Shown here: piece after piece, positions 44,821 to 58,627 of the stretch
Layout of the letters: each line of letters starts with the position of its first letter
How positions within the stretch are numbered: position 1 is the stretch's first letter
Assembly (NCBI GenBank): GCA_949775045.1
Contig: OX459097.1
Span: forward strand, 5,533,685-5,597,684
Reading direction: 5' to 3'
DNA length: 64,000 nt
DNA from: Metridium senile
Lineage: Eukaryota > Cnidaria > Anthozoa > Actiniaria > Metridiidae
Translations under genes and position numbers: made by a program
The notes under the pieces: model-generated
Seen by the model: only the letters and a program-made list of their open reading frames with translations
Databases searched by the model: none
Told to the model about the DNA's origin: nothing

Positions 44821-47760
44821 TGAATTAGTGACATTCTGTATAAATTGTTTTCAAAAGTATTTTATAAATACGTACAATAACGCCTTATAATATATGATAA
44901 TTTATGAGAATGTATAAATATAATACCACGAATCATTGGCATGTCTACTAGAGTTAATGTTCCCCATAACCATTAACCTGTTGGTTTTCTTCAAGTAATA
45001 TGATAGGATCATCTAAGTCGCAAGTCTTTTGGTATTTGGCAACAATCCATCTTAAACCATCAATAATTAAATATCCCGTATAGTTCGTATTGTTACTTGT
45101 TAATGTTTTCCTATTTTCCGAACAATATTATTGTGCACTGAGTATTTGAATTCGATTCTAAAAATAAAAATAAAAATAACTTTTGCATCGTTAAAAGAGA
45201 GTGTTAGTTGCGGATGGATATTTCAGACGTGTTCCCCGCTTTGTTGGACCACAAGTTACACAAACCGACAGAGTCCAGTTATAATTGTCCTAATTTGAAA
45301 CGTCTTCCTAAGGAAACAACTTTTGAATATATTAAAAAGTCAAGTAAAACTACTTAGATAAGTGCTTAGTTTAGACAAAAATTGTTTAATGTTTTTTAAA
45401 AATTGTTAATCTCATGGTAACATGCATAGCTAGTGTAAAGTAATGTTAAACATAGCCTTGTAAGTGGTAATGAAGGTGGCAGAGGTGAGAACGCTTCGTG
45501 TACTCAGCAAAAAAACTCCGCAACGCCTCAAAACGTACGCTGTGACTTGCCAGTACAATAATACTTCAAACATCGCGTTTTTTATAGATAAAGGAATAAT
45601 AAATTTACTAAACTTGTTTGTTTTAGCACAATAAAGTTTTTCACCAAAGCATTGAAAATGTAGCACTCCAGGGTATAATAATTGCAGGAAGTTCCCACTA
45701 TAGTTTCCTTCGTCTGTTTGATACAGTGAATGTTTATATAAGTTAAGGGTCTTGCGGTTTCAAATACAATAGCAACTACGGCGTGCATAGACCTATGAGG
45801 TTTATGATGTAGTTTTTGATTGGTTGATACTATAAGCTGAAGAAATACACACTTAAGGGACAGTGAATGGATCGGATGGATGTAACAGTGCAACTTTAGC
45901 ATTAATATTACGACAGAATCGTTCAATAAGAAACATCTTTATTCACTAGCGGTCTACATAGCCAATAAATTCACTAGACGGCAGAAACATAACAAACCCC
46001 AAGACAATAGAGTAAACAAAAGTGTTTTGACACAATATTTAATTTTTTGACAACTTCAAAAAAACTTCATCAAGATCTTACCGATAAAATGGCTGGATTT
46101 TTCCAAAGTTTCCACTTTAAACATGATTCTGTTAAACCTACATCCTCGGGAACCCAGGGGTATTCTTCTGTCGCTCGTTTCTCGCTTCCACAACATATAC
46201 CCCTGGGAACGTAGTCTGTTGGAGCTTGTTCCGGAAGTCAAAATTCAGCTCTTTCCTGATTGGTCGACCTTATTAGGTCGACCAATGAAAATCAAGATAG
46301 CCATTCAAAGAAAGTCGTTAAATAAGTTTGAATTTTGACTTCCGGAACAAGCTCCAACAGACTACGTTCCCAGGGGTATATGTTGTGGAAGCGAGAAACG
46401 AGCGACAGAAGAATACCCCTGGGTTCCCGAGGATGTTAAACCTACAGTTATACAAAAGAAATCAACTTTCTTTCGACCATCTTTCAGGTAAATAATATTA
46501 TATATAACTTATACTAACTTATGCCACAATTATCATTTTTCTTTCTATAGTAAAAGGATTAAATTTTATGAATTGCTTTTTCAAAGAATGCGCTATTCAT
46601 ACAAATGAATCGAATGCTTTATATTCATTTACAATTTAGTTGGCAAATTTATTTATTTATAAAAAGCGATGGTGACACCGGCTTCTTCATATGTTTATTA
46701 AATCCTCGCTATGGTCTAGAAGCTGCAACTGACCAGAGTTAATAGAGGGACCCTCGATAAACTCTCAACTAACCGATACCATGAATACTGAGCTTCATAT
46801 TTATGACAGAATAGTTTCTAAACCAATTTGACCTAGCCAGAATTACATAGACCACACAAAATGTCTTGTTTCCACAATTCATATACAAACTCGCTATTGT
46901 ATAATTTTATCATTGTGCTGCATACATGTAGCTATTATATAACTGACAAAATGTTTAATGAACTGAAATGCGTTCGGTGTTTAAGTGAAATACAGATACA
47001 TGAGAAAAATATCATATGCCATTGGCGGGAAAAGAAGTCATGTATATTTACTAGAAGGGTTATGAGTTAGAATAACGGCGACTATACGAGGCCCCGGATT
47101 TTATCCTGGCTGTAGTTTAAGTAATCTCACTATAGTATGTATATTATATATACTATAGTATAGTACTCGGAAATCCTCATTTATATCTCAGATGTTTAGT
47201 TCTAAATCTAAATCAAATGATTTTGAAACAACATTTTTTATGCTCAAATATCTATTTAATGTTATTAATATTTCTTGAAGTGAAATTGTAAAATATGTTA
47301 GCCTTGCAGTTAATGTGGTAATAAAACCATCGCTCCAAGAAAAATAATGTGAGACAATTTGCGTGAATATCTCTAGTTTTATTTTAAATATAATAGAAGA
47401 ATGAATAACACATGTAAACAAGTCTCACTCTGCTTGTTTTCATCCGGAGTTTTTCAAATGCTGTAAGCGCTTGATATCCCACGCTAAACAAAATACCATA
47501 ATTAAAAAATATTCGATTTGCAGCCTTGCTGCGCTTGTATCTTTTGGCTTAAATATTTTTATAAGTTCAATTTTTTCGAATGTGTAAAGGGAATACTTTG
47601 ATGATAATTGTATAAGTTTAATTTAGAATAAGAAAAATTAAGTAATAACCATTTAAGAGAAAAATGAGATATTTATCGGATTTGTATAGTTCTCCGTTAA
47701 GGAAATCCTAGTAATCGGATAGCAGAAATAAATAATATCATCCCATGCACCGTGTCACAT
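44821..47760. other. Non-coding DNA upstream of the cadherin gene, U2
   Basis: Counterpart of 14,166-16,980 with about 2-3% differences. It has a 170-bp deletion at about 47,220 and a MITE insertion at 46,141. No gene is recognised; the 114-aa minus-strand frame at 45,582-45,926 is discussed under rejected items. Confidence 0.5.
46141..46435. mobile_element. 295-bp Mutator-like MITE, U2 only
   Basis: Ends CATCCTCGGGAACCCAGGGG and its exact inverse, with arms of at least 100 bp. TTAAACCTA is duplicated at 46,132-46,140 and 46,436-46,444. U1 has the single uninterrupted TTAAACCTACAG near 15,486. A 9-bp duplication and long inverted repeats fit Mutator-like elements. The frames at 46,056-46,338 come from the arms. 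Confidence 0.92.
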
Positions 47761-47902
47761 ATTCATCTATCCACTAATCCGCACACTTATCTATTTCATT
47801 CATCTATCCATTTACTCATCCCACCTATTTATCCATCCACTAATCCACCCATCCATCCACTTATCTATTTTATTCATTCATCCATTTACTCATCCCACCA
47901 TG

Positions 47903-47960
<58 letters not shown>

Positions 47961-47996
47961 CACTACTACTACTACTACTACTAATAATAATAATAA
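47761..47996. repeat. Short 74-bp minisatellite remnant and (ACT)n, U2
   Basis: About one unit of the 74-bp repeat (47,810-47,900), then about 80 bp of (ACT)n and (AAT)n. The 91-aa frame at 47,752-48,027 with its run of Thr is a product of (ACT)n. Confidence 0.9.
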
Positions 47997-48175
47997 ACTT
48001 TATTCAAGTGTCGATGTGTTTAGCTAATAATAACTAATTGGGGACACTAACAAAATATATAAAGAAAAATAAAGAATCTAAAAAACTAAAGCATCCGTCC
48101 ATCTATTACTCTAATTCCTCTCTCTCAATATTAATAATGCTTTCAATCTTTACCAACAGACGAAAGCTGATAAAG

Positions 48176-51024
48176 ATGCTATCGCCATCAGAACTGATGA
48201 ACACGCTACTCTTTGTGTTTTGTTCCTTTTTCTTAATATCAGAATGCGCCATCATAAGTAAGTATACTAAACTGATTATATACAGTGGAACCCCGTTAAT
48301 CCGGCCACCGAAGGAACAGCCAAAAGTAATAACGGGGTGGTTTTATTAAGCGGGTAAATTTTATACAAAATGTATGGGTATGCATTTTGTTAGGACTTGA
48401 AAAACTGGCCGCAATAATGGGGTGGCCATTTTCAGCGGGTGGCCGTAAGGCGGGCTTCCACTGTATTTAGAAAAAATGGTTGTACAAAGAGACATTCAGA
48501 AAATATCTGTACTTGTACCTATGGCTCTGTCAGCTCTGACAATGGTAGACTAGTAAAAAAATAGGAAACGCGCGAGCGTGCTGTGCAGTTTTAAAGCACG
48601 CAGGGTTGTCATAACACGAAAGAAGTGTTAAAAGAAGCTAGACGCGAAGGGGAGTGCTTCTAAACACTTCTTGAACGTTCTAACAACCCCAAGTGCTTTA
48701 TAACTGCATACAGCACAGAAAGCAAGTTTTCTATTTCTTTTATAAAATACAAATTAATCAACATGCATGCTGCGTGTTCCCATATATTAAAGCACGCGCC
48801 TCAACCAATCAGAACGCGTGATTTCTAATAGTTATTTTATAATGGAAAATAGATAATAGATTTAGTATGGATAATGTAATGTGATCATGATTACTGAATA
48901 GTCAATAGTGCTTTCCAAGATCGAAATGCATTTTGGGTCTTGAAATATTCAAAAAAGCTACTAAATAGTTTTCTGTACGTTTTCTATATGAAGCTTGTAT
49001 AATGTCTTGTTGAGTGATGTTTTCTTTTGGTGTTTTCTTTTGGTCCAAGATACCATTCCGCATTCAGTTTTCACAAGTCAACTTTTTCAAAACAGCCGCT
49101 GTATAAAAGTAAATTTTAAAGAATATTTGGATTGACCGGATTTCTTTTATATTTCAGCCGTACCAAATTCAACAATAGTCTGTGTAGCAGAGCCTACTAA
49201 GCAGAATGTGACATTTGTACGAAGCTTTAATGCTGGCGTGTTTAGAAGAATGGAAAGAGCCCGTAGTATGCCAAAATGTATTCAGGATTCCTGTTTAGCT
49301 AGTGGAGGGAAACTGAATGGAGGTCACGCCGCATATTTCATGCCTGGACTCTGCTTTATGGTCCAGTGTGCATTTGCTGACTTTTGTAAACCGGTTCCCA
49401 GTAAATTACCGCAACAAATAAAAACACAAATAACTCGCTATAAATCATTTGGTAAGTAGTTGATGTCACTTTCATTATCATCACCATCATTATCATCGCC
49501 ATCGTTAAGAACACAAATAGCTCGCTATAAACCATTTGGTGAGTAGTTGATGTCACTTTCATTATCATCACCATCATTATCATTATCATCATCAACATAA
49601 TCACGATATTCATCACCACCACCACCAATCACAACCACCACAATTACAATTAACATCACTGTTAGCATCATCATCATTATAATCATCTTAATCACCATCA
49701 ACATCATGCAGTAATCACCACCACCACCATCACCAGCCACCTCCATCACCATCGTCACTATCATATTTAAATAACTATGGTTGTGTGTTCTAGATGCTGC
49801 TCCGATCATTCAAGCCATTCCAAAAACCGCCTATGTTAGCGAGAACAACATGCCAAATGAGAAAGTTATCAGTTTTTCGGCACGAGCAATCAGTAGATCG
49901 ACATTTGAGCGTCTTAACCCGTATAATGCATCGGTAGTTTTCAGCATTGTGAAAGGTGAGAAAAATAAATCAGATCTTGCAAAAAAAGTATCTGACTGAC
50001 TGACTGCAAGAGTGACTAAATGACTGACTTACTGACTGCATGAGTGACTAAATGACCAAAGATCGACTGACCAACTGACCAACAAACAAACAAACAAACT
50101 GACTGATTGACTGACTGACAGACATACCGACTAGTTCAATGATTAGTTAATTGATTAATCGATATCCTTATCTCTAAAATATAATTCTCTTTTCTAGGGA
50201 ATGTTGGCGACGCCTTCCAGATTCGTCAACAGTTACATACAAACAATGCCTTTCTTGTTGCCAATAAACGACTTGACAGAGAAAATATCTCGTTCTACTA
50301 TTTAACAATCCGGGCAACTAACGCAGAGGAACAAAAAACAGCCACCAAGGTATTACGAGTCCAAATCGTTGACAGGAATGACAATCCACCAGTGTTCCCT
50401 AACAATGATTACCGTAAAACAATCTACAGTAATACTTCTGTCGGTACTGAAGTGTTTAAAGTCAAAGCCATCGATGCCGATACCGGAGATAATGCACAGA
50501 TACGGTACAACCTAATCAGTAGCCAGGCCGAGTTTGAATTAATGCCGAAGACGGGGATAATTCTATTGAAAAATAAACTCCGTATCGATCGAACCAGGGC
50601 GTTTACTTTAATCATCGTGGCAAACAATGGTATCCACAAACCAGCTTATGCTACAGTACAGATAAACGTCATTGCTGTCAATGAGTTCAGACCTTACTTC
50701 CAGCGACTAAACTACAGAGTTCTTGTAACCGAAGCCGTTGAAGTCAATACATCAATTGTCAGGATCTCTGCCATGGATGGCGATACGGGATTACTTGCCA
50801 GGCTTACGTACACTATAATCAACAGTTCTAGATCTACCTTTGCAGTGGATGAAAACGGCGACCTAAGGAACATCCAGCCTTTATTTGGAATGGGAGGTCG
50901 CGTGTTTATCTTAAAGGTCGGAGTCCACGACGGTGGTAATCCGCCTCTTCATGCACTCCAAGACGCCAAAGTTACAATCACCGTTGTTAAGATGAAGAGA
51001 CAAAAAACTAAAGTTAACAAATAA
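48176..51024 (+). CDS. Secreted MANSC-like/cadherin-repeat protein, copy 2
   Basis: Four exons: 48176-48257, 49158-49451, 49794-49955, 50198-51024, with the same splice sites and phases as copy 1. They encode 454 aa. The domains are identical: signal peptide, six-cysteine MANSC-like domain, three cadherin repeats with LDRE, DRNDNPPVF and DADTGDNAQIRY, basic end, no membrane segment. I find only two amino-acid differences from copy 1, both in exon 2: F for Y in RS.NAG and T for K in QIK.QIT. Both copies are intact, so two functional paralogues are likely. The gene lies in the part of the duplication with the fewest differences. Intron 1 holds the pogo-like MITE and intron 2 the duplicated donor. 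Confidence 0.85.
48283..48463. mobile_element. pogo/Tc1-like MITE in cadherin intron 1, U2
   Basis: Counterpart of 17,965-18,152 with TA flanks. It has lost GTGGCC-type 6 bp and has GGGCTTCC at the right end, so its terminal repeat is no longer perfect. Confidence 0.85.
48564..48738. mobile_element. Fold-back MITE in cadherin intron 1, U2
   Basis: Counterpart of 18,253-18,427 with one substitution noticed (CAGCACAG for CAGAACAG). Confidence 0.5.
49452..49793. repeat. Cadherin intron 2 with duplicated donor and ATC repeats, U2
   Basis: Same structure as 19,141-19,483, including the second donor GTGAGTAG at about 49,540. One base is missing in a CCACC run. Confidence 0.8.
49956..50197. repeat. 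Cadherin intron 3, GACT-rich simple repeat, U2
   Basis: Identical in structure to 19,646-19,887, ending in TTTTCTAG. Confidence 0.8.
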
Positions 51025-51072
51025 AAATGATATCTGTAGCTGCACAACCACCTAAAGATAAAACAGATAAAA

Positions 51073-52298
51073 CCTATGCATTATGGTGTTCCACAGGGAT
51101 CTGTGCTAGGACCGTTGCTATTTCTAGTTTTTATATACGATCTCCCGGCCTCATTACAACACTCAACTATAGACTGTTATGCCGACGACACAACACTTAG
51201 CTACGCGTGACCAGTCGAAAATGCACCTGGTTCACTATCAGAAAACTTGCAAAGAGACATTGATAAAACTGTAAAGTGGTCAAAGGACTATAAAATGATT
51301 CTAAACGAAACCAAAACTAAATGTATGGTCGTAACTGGAAAAAGACTGCAAAAACACTTACTTGGTGAAGATCAGCTTTTAATTATAGTAAACAACAAAC
51401 AATTAGAACAGGTCCAGAAACAACGACTTTTAGGAGTAACCATTGACAATGAATTGAGTTTTGACTCACATGTTGATGAGCTTTGTACAAAACTGTCCCA
51501 AAGAATTGCACTATTGAAGAAGATCAGACGGTTCCTTCCTATCGAGCAACGAATCTTATATTACAATGCCTTAATCAAACAAGTCATGATGTACGGTTCC
51601 ACCGTGTGGACATCCTGTTCTGTGGACAACCTAAAGAAAGTCTTCAAAATGCAAAAACGTGCAGCACGAGTAATCTTAAACGCAGACACCAGAGACACTA
51701 GTGTAGAACTATTTAGTAAACTAGGATGGCTTCCCTTCTATGATGAAGCAAAATTAGTGTCTAATGAGTTATAAATGCGGCTAGTACAAGACTGCCCAGA
51801 ATATTTTAGTAACTTAATAATAAGTAATTCTAACATTCATAATAGAAATACTAGACATGGAAATAGAAATCTTGTCTGCAAACGATTTACGAGAGAAACA
51901 GAGGGTGGTAGGACTTTTTCTGTTAGCAGTACTAGGTTTTGGAACTCCCTCCGACCAATATCAAAGAAAAAAAATCAATGTTTCTCAAGATAGTTTAAGT
52001 AAAGGTTTACGCAATCATTTTTTAACTCTTAACAAAAACATTGAACATTTTAAAGTGTGTAAATTATAATTCAGAACTATAATGTTGTTATTAATTTATT
52101 AATCAATTTTATTATTATAACCTATTCTTATGTATATTTATAGTATATTTTAGACATTTTAATACTTATATAGTTATAGTTATATTCTGTATTCTTAGAT
52201 TATTATATTATATTATATCTTAGGAGGGCCACAAGTTCATCAGTGTAAACTGTTTCGTGTTTTACCCTCAATAAATAAAGTTTATTATTATTATTATT
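51073..52298 (+). mobile_element. 5'-truncated CR1/Jockey-type LINE, U2
   Basis: Copy of 20,763-21,988 carried along by the tandem duplication. One base difference was noticed near 51,166. It again supplies the first AATAAA after the cadherin gene. Confidence 0.88.
51085..52060 (+). pseudogene. Broken reverse transcriptase of the LINE, U2
   Basis: Same fragment as in U1: GVPQGSVLGPLLF, then YADD, in-frame TGA at 51,208-51,210, 175-aa thumb region, TAA at 51,772-51,774 and a later frameshift. The stops are shared with U1, so the LINE was dead before duplication. Confidence 0.88.
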
Positions 52299-52592
52299 CA
52301 CTGTAAAGATGAGTGATTTAAAAAGACTTTGATATAAAATTTATTGGTTTATGCTGCGAATCAAGTATTATACGGCGCCACGAAAAATGGCTTATTTTCA
52401 GTTTTCAAAGTGTCGCGACTGCACCCGACGGGCAAAAATGTTTAACGGCTTTTAGCTCAACAACGAAATCATTTCTTACCAAACTAAATGCATTCTTGTT
52501 TTAGTATTAGTAAACCCTTTCAGTTGACAGATTTTCAGGCAAATCCATTTTTGAAGCAAAAACGAGTGGGTGGTTTTTAGCGAGACAGCCTC
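52299..52592. other. Non-coding spacer after the LINE, U2
   Basis: Same as 21,989-22,282; no feature seen. Confidence 0.4.
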
Positions 52593-52661
52593 TTAACATT
52601 GTCATTCAACAAAACCGAACGGATGTTGAAACCGAATGTTGAAACCGTTTGCCCGGGCCCT
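52593..52661. mobile_element. Right arm of the fold-back MITE, U2
   Basis: Copy of 22,283-22,351. Confidence 0.75.
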
Positions 52662-52673
52662 TAGTATCTGTGG

Positions 52674-52853
52674 AAGGTGATGGTGATCATGATGATAAAC
52701 ATATGATAATGATCATCAAAATAATGATAAATAAAAACATAAGTATTAAGAAATAAAATATTGGGGGAAATGTTAATTTTGCAGTGAAGTAGGTTCGAAC
52801 TTGGAGCTGTTGGATTGAAACGTACCACATTAAAGCTTCGCGCCAACACATCA
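52674..52853 (-). mobile_element. Putative tRNA-derived SINE, U2
   Basis: Copy of 22,364-22,543. Confidence 0.38.
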
Positions 52854-53260
52854 CGTAACTTTGCATAATAAAAGATCGATAGACAATTCGGGTGAAAGAC
52901 TAGAAGTTTTTCAATTATTATAATCGATAGTTACTTTAACGCAAGGGGTTAACCGTTTATAGTCTAGGGGCTGGTTCCCTGATCTTTTGACTACCACGTG
53001 TTAGGTTTTCTGTCGGGAGATAGCGCGGATGCCGCCAAATCTTCATTCTATACGTAAATCGATTCGATGCTCCAGCTTGATAGTATGTCTCGGAGGAATC
53101 GTCCCATTTTATTTATTTTTTTTCCTTTTTCGTCTTTTTGTTTTGTTTTGGTTATTCTCTTTTTTATGTCTATTTTCTTCAAGTTTTCTTTCATATGGGA
53201 TATATTTGTTTTGGCTAATTAAATGTTCTAACGGTATTATCCTCACCAAAAGTTACTCTA

Positions 53261-53320
53261 GCCTGATTTTCAGAGCGGGCCAAGGGACCCAGGCCCGCTC
53301 TGAAATTAAAATCAGGCTAC
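53261..53320. mobile_element. 60-bp hairpin MITE with 10-bp target duplication, U2
   Basis: Copy of 22,951-23,010 with AGTTACTCTA on both sides, so it was in place before the tandem duplication. Confidence 0.85.
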
Positions 53321-53647
53321 AGTTACTCTAGTTTCTTTGTAAAATAGTACCAGAACAAACTGTATTCCACTACACTTCTATTTTGTCCATTATAATCAAT
53401 ATCAATAATAAATATCATTCTATTATTTATCAAGTGTTGAGTCAATTTATTGTCATTATTCCCTTTAATGTTCCCGCGGTCACTGAAGGTTAAACAAGCC
53501 AAGCCGATTCTGACCAATCACAAGGCGTCTTTTATGATGTCAGATTATGACATAAACAGCGTCCTGTTTCAATATTGCAGGACGTTATTTGATTTGCTTA
53601 CTCATTAAAGATATATTCACAGTTTCCGCCTTGATTTTTGCTATTTA

Positions 53648-55316
53648 CACAGGGAGCCCGGCTTTATGTCGCTTTTATATGAAACTAGACGCATAACTGC
53701 GTGAACTCGGGCTTCATTACGATTATGTAATCATTTTCTTGGATTAGCTTGAGATGATTTGAAGCAAAAAAAGTTATTTTTTTGGTCGTCCTCCTTTTCT
53801 GTTTGGTCCGTTCCTTCAGTCCGTGATCCGCTTGCCTGTACCGCTTTTACCTGGATATCGATGTTCGGTTCGTGCCGTGAGTGATACATGCGAGCCGAAA
53901 GACTGTCTAGAAACAGTGTTATTAAAGTTGTTCTTGCAAAATAAACGCAAGAAAAAGCAAGATAGATACTAGTGACACGCGATTTAATTTAGGCTGTTGG
54001 ATGTCACTCTTGGATGTAGTTTTCAGAGAGGCTGATTTCAGCTGTTTTATATTTGTTGTTGTCGAGCTTGACCTTGAGTTTTAAAATCGGTCACGTTATC
54101 TGACATATTGTAAACAAAGAAATATTACTTTCATCGTTCAACTGCTAGATAATAGGTTGAAACGATTAAGTTTAAACTTAAAAGTTTTGCGTATAAGTTT
54201 GTTGTTCTTTGCCGAGAAGCTAAGCGCTCGGCAATCGCCAATCAATCGCGGATCTGAAGCTTGTACGAGCTAATAGTATAGTCAATAAAATTAAACTATT
54301 GACAGATAAACTCGTTATTTTAATCAAAAATATAAAATAAATAATTACAAGAAGCAAAATATTTACCCTAAACATCACTAAAGTATTATACGGTTGTTGT
54401 CTTCACTTCTAGTGCGCTGTATCGTACTCTCTAAGAATGCTTACAATACAGTTAAATATCCAGTAGTAACAGCTTCGTCCTTTGTAACTGGTTGTGAATC
54501 AATTCCATAGCATTATGAGTTTATAGCAGGGACGATTTCTCGATAAATTCCATCATAATAAGTTGGCTCGCTTATTTAGCCCGTAAATTGCATGATCTGT
54601 ATTAAAATTCACAGTGACCCTTTCCGAAAACATTCGACATAAACTTAAGTGTAATTCTACTGCGAATCATGTGGAGTGAGCGCATAAAATATGAGAATAT
54701 TCCACCTAGAAATCAATCCTTCAACGAATCAAATATCCATGTGCTCGTATTGGCCAGTCTACGCATGCGCTGTGACCATACGCATGCGCGGTGACGACTA
54801 GACGGCGTTTTGCGACCCAAGAAAAAAAACAACAACATTGAAGCCCATTTTAAGACTCGGGTTTCCTTTGGAAAGCCCGAGTAATAAATTATACAATGAA
54901 ATAAAATATATCATAATCATAAGAGCCTTTGGGTTTCCTGTGCTGTATTTAATCCTTAGAGTTTCCGGTAATGGATTAGCGTTACCGACCTGTGTGTGCC
55001 GTTGGTAACTTGAGAGCGCATTAGCGTAACGTATTAGAGTAATGCACGCCCTATAAACACACATAAATATAGTTTTTGGTACTCTCAAGTTACCAACGGC
55101 TACACACTGTCTGTACTTAACCAGTAACGTCAATACTATCTAATGCGCTCTCAAGTTACCAACGGCACACACAGGTCGGTAACGCTAATCCATTACCGGA
55201 AACTCTAAGGATTAAATACAGCACAGGAAACCCAAAGGCTCTCATGATTTTACTATATTTAATTTCATTGTATAATTTATTTTATATAAAAGCGACATAA
55301 AGCCGGGCTCCCTGTG
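53648..55316. mobile_element. 1.69-kb non-autonomous DNA transposon, U2
   Basis: Copy of 23,338-25,029 with CTATTTA at 53,641-53,647 and 55,317-55,323. It is 23 bp shorter, mainly from a small replaced stretch at about 53,973. The nested 142-bp inverted repeat is kept (about 54,890-55,281). Confidence 0.88.
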
Positions 55317-55494
55317 CTATTTATTCCATGTTAGTCATACATGCATGCACATACATGCATGGAAATCTAGCTATTTTTGGTTTTGTTGATGTTGATTTCA
55401 TTGAGATACCACGAGCGCTCTGATTGGCTGGATACCATGTTTATATCAGATTAATAAGAGACGCTTCATAAAAAAAGGAATAAAAAAAAGGAAT

Positions 55495-56417
55495 ATGATG
55501 ATGTCATTGATGCTGGTTGTTGCTTATGGCTGCTGCTGTTGTTGTTGTTATTGTTGTTATTGTTATGGCTGCAGTTGTTGTTATTGTTATGGCTGCTGCT
55601 GTTGTTGTTGTTATTGTTGTTATTGTTATGGCTGCAGTTGTTGTTATTGTTATGGCTGCTGCTGTTGTTGTTGTTATTGTTGTTATTGTTATGGCTGCAG
55701 TTGTTGTTATTGTTATGGCTGCTGCTGTTGTTGTTATTGTTGTTGTTGTTTTGATGGCTGCAGTTGTTGTTATTGTTATGGCTGCAGTTGTTGTTATTGT
55801 TATGGCTGCTGCTGTTGTTGTTGTTATTGTTGTTATTGTTATGGCTGCAGTTGTTGTTATTGTTATGGCTGCTGCTGTTGTTGTTGTTATTGTTGTTATT
55901 GTTATGGCTGCAGTTGTTGTTATTGTTATGGCTGCTGCTGTTGTTGTTGTTATTGTTGTTATTGTTATGGCTGCAGTTGTTGTTATTGTTATGGCTGCTG
56001 CTGCTGTTGTTGTTGTTATTGTTATGGCTGCAGTTGTTGTTATTGTTATGGCTGCTGCTGTTGTTGTTGTTATTGTTGTTGTTTTGATGGCTCCAGTTGT
56101 TGTTATTGTTATTCTGATTGTTGCTGTTGTTGTTATTATTATTGTTGTTTTGAAAGCTACACTTGTTGTTATTGTTATGACTGTTGCAGTTGTTGTTATT
56201 GTTATGACTGTGGCAGCTGTTGTTATTGTTATTCTGATTGTTACTGTTGTTGTTATTATTGTTATTGTTATGACTGTTGCAGTTGTTGTTATTGTTATTC
56301 TGATTGTTACTGTTGTTGTTATTATTGTTGTTGTTTTGATGGCTGCAGTTGTTGTTATTGTTATGACTGTGGCAGTTGTTGTTATTGTTATTCTGATTGT
56401 TACTGATGTTGCTTCTA
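55495..56417. repeat. GT-rich minisatellite, short allele, U2
   Basis: Same unit types and order as 25,207-26,120 but about 9 bp longer overall, with a few blocks gained or lost. The array has changed little since duplication, in contrast to the array in X. Confidence 0.93.
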
Positions 56418-58627
56418 TTATCCTAAGATATGATCTTTTAATTTCACTTTAAACGTATCGCTTACTAACACGGATACTGGGACAAAACATTGATAAAACA
56501 TTAAGACAATCAAATCTCAAACAAGAAACATAATTGATTATTCTCAATTCCACTTTCACGACGTAGATGCCATTGACAAAAAATAGGTGTATGCTTATAA
56601 TTTCTTTCTAACTTTAAACGACCTATCACCTTGGACAACCCTTTTTGGTGTATTCCTTTCTGTCTTGGAATGACCCATCGCCTTCGAAAACCTTTCAAAA
56701 ATAGATGTAAGTCTATAATTGCTTTCCGTTTTAGAACGACTTATCGCTCTTGACAACCTGTTTTAAAATAGTTGTACATTGTGTAATCTGTTGCTTTAAT
56801 CTCTCGTGTCCCTAGCCTTTGATTATCGACACGCGATCTGCTGTAAAACAGCAAGAAAACAGTAGCGCATCTACACTACTGATAAATTTAGTGGCTTTCT
56901 TAATTTGTACCGACCAATTATATCCAATCTTCGCGCTCCTATGCGGTAAACGATAAAAAACAGTTCGTATCTCTCACTCAATTGATTTACATGGTAGGAA
57001 ATCTTTAACACCTTCAAAATGGGTAGTGCCCAATAGATGAGCTTATCTTTAGTACCAATTACACTACAAGTGGGAGCTTTTCAGTGGCTTAGTAACCGAG
57101 CTATTTACCGTCAAACTACTTGCTAAACACCACTAGCGATTCGCTCTTGTTGTTAATTAAGACTATGAACAACGAAAATAAATGATTGATTGGGTTACAG
57201 GTTTTCTTATAGCATCGGAGAATTACTATCGACTCGATTAATGTGTTGAACAAGTTCGCGTATTTTGCGCATCCCAATGAGACAATATTGATTGTAGACT
57301 AGGAACGATATCAAAATAGGAGGACCTGTGATTATCACCGTCGAGAAGGTGTTGCTAACAACCTTTACAATGTGGCTTTCTAAAGAAGTAATCAAACTGA
57401 AGTAAGTAATCCCATGGTCGATCAATATACAGCGTTATCATGGTCAAACACTATCCAAATTATTAATTGCCTACAATTTCACACAACCATTTTCATCACT
57501 AAAACACATCTCTCTATTCTTCCTCTTCATCTATTAAATACAAGAAAATCTCATATTCCTTACTTGATCGACTGCCAATAATATCTTCCTCTTCATTGAA
57601 CATGTTGAAGAACAAGAGAAATACTAGAGTCCAAGTTACACGGTTAATTATTAACCATTTTCATTTTCCAGAGTCTATGCGATTTTTTTTTTGAACAAAA
57701 GATTAGGTCGATTCCGACTACAAACACATTACTTTAAAAAAAAATCAAGATCAGTAACGATAATGACTATTGAAAATATGTTTTTTTAAACGAAGACCGA
57801 GGGGGAGTTATTAGATACGTGTATTATATTATCGTCTTGAAGCCTTGGTGTTATTATTACTGCGGTCGTATTCAAAACAAACAAATCTTTTCTTTAAAAA
57901 ACTGATTTGATAAAGTGAAAAACAACATTCATTGTTCATAGTTTAACTTTTTCTGGAAAACATCTATACAATCGGTTGTGAATTATTTTAACTCTTAGGT
58001 AATTATCTTTGAACGTGTTGTTTTCTTTGGGTGTACCTAGTATGCTTCTAATATGTTGTGAACCATGGTTAGGCATATCGATACGCGTAAACATGGTATC
58101 ATTCTATAAATGTACAAAAAAACGATGATAATTACATAACAACAACAATATATAACAACAGTAAGAATATGAAGACAATGAGGAATATGTTTGGTACTGT
58201 TTAATCTTTAAACCAAATAGAATTTAACATCCAACCCCGTAGTCAGAAAGTTACACTTTCATTTTTTACGGTGTTTAAAGTACCGATTGTTATTCCAATG
58301 AAGGATTTAAAAGTCAGAAACATAAGAAAGTTACAGAGTCAGATAGTTAGTTAGTCTTTAAACGTTGTTCGCATGATTAGACAATATATAATAGCTGTAA
58401 TGTGGATGTATGCAAATGAAATATTCTTTTGTTTTATTAAGAATCATACAAGAATCATACGGGTCAATACAATACTTGTTGTCCCATTACTCCTCGTGTA
58501 TTGATGTGTATTTTGATTTTTTTGTAACTTATATAAAGGAAAAGCTTTAGTTGATTGATGTGCAAGACTATTTAGTCAGTCATATTTTTGATGCGAGATT
58601 TATAAGTTAGGGTTTTGTACAAGGACA
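56418..58627. other. Non-coding DNA, U2
   Basis: Almost identical to 26,121-28,330. No gene is seen. Confidence 0.5.

Noticed and set aside
47752..48027. Frame with a run of Thr
   Set aside because: Direct translation of (ACT)n.
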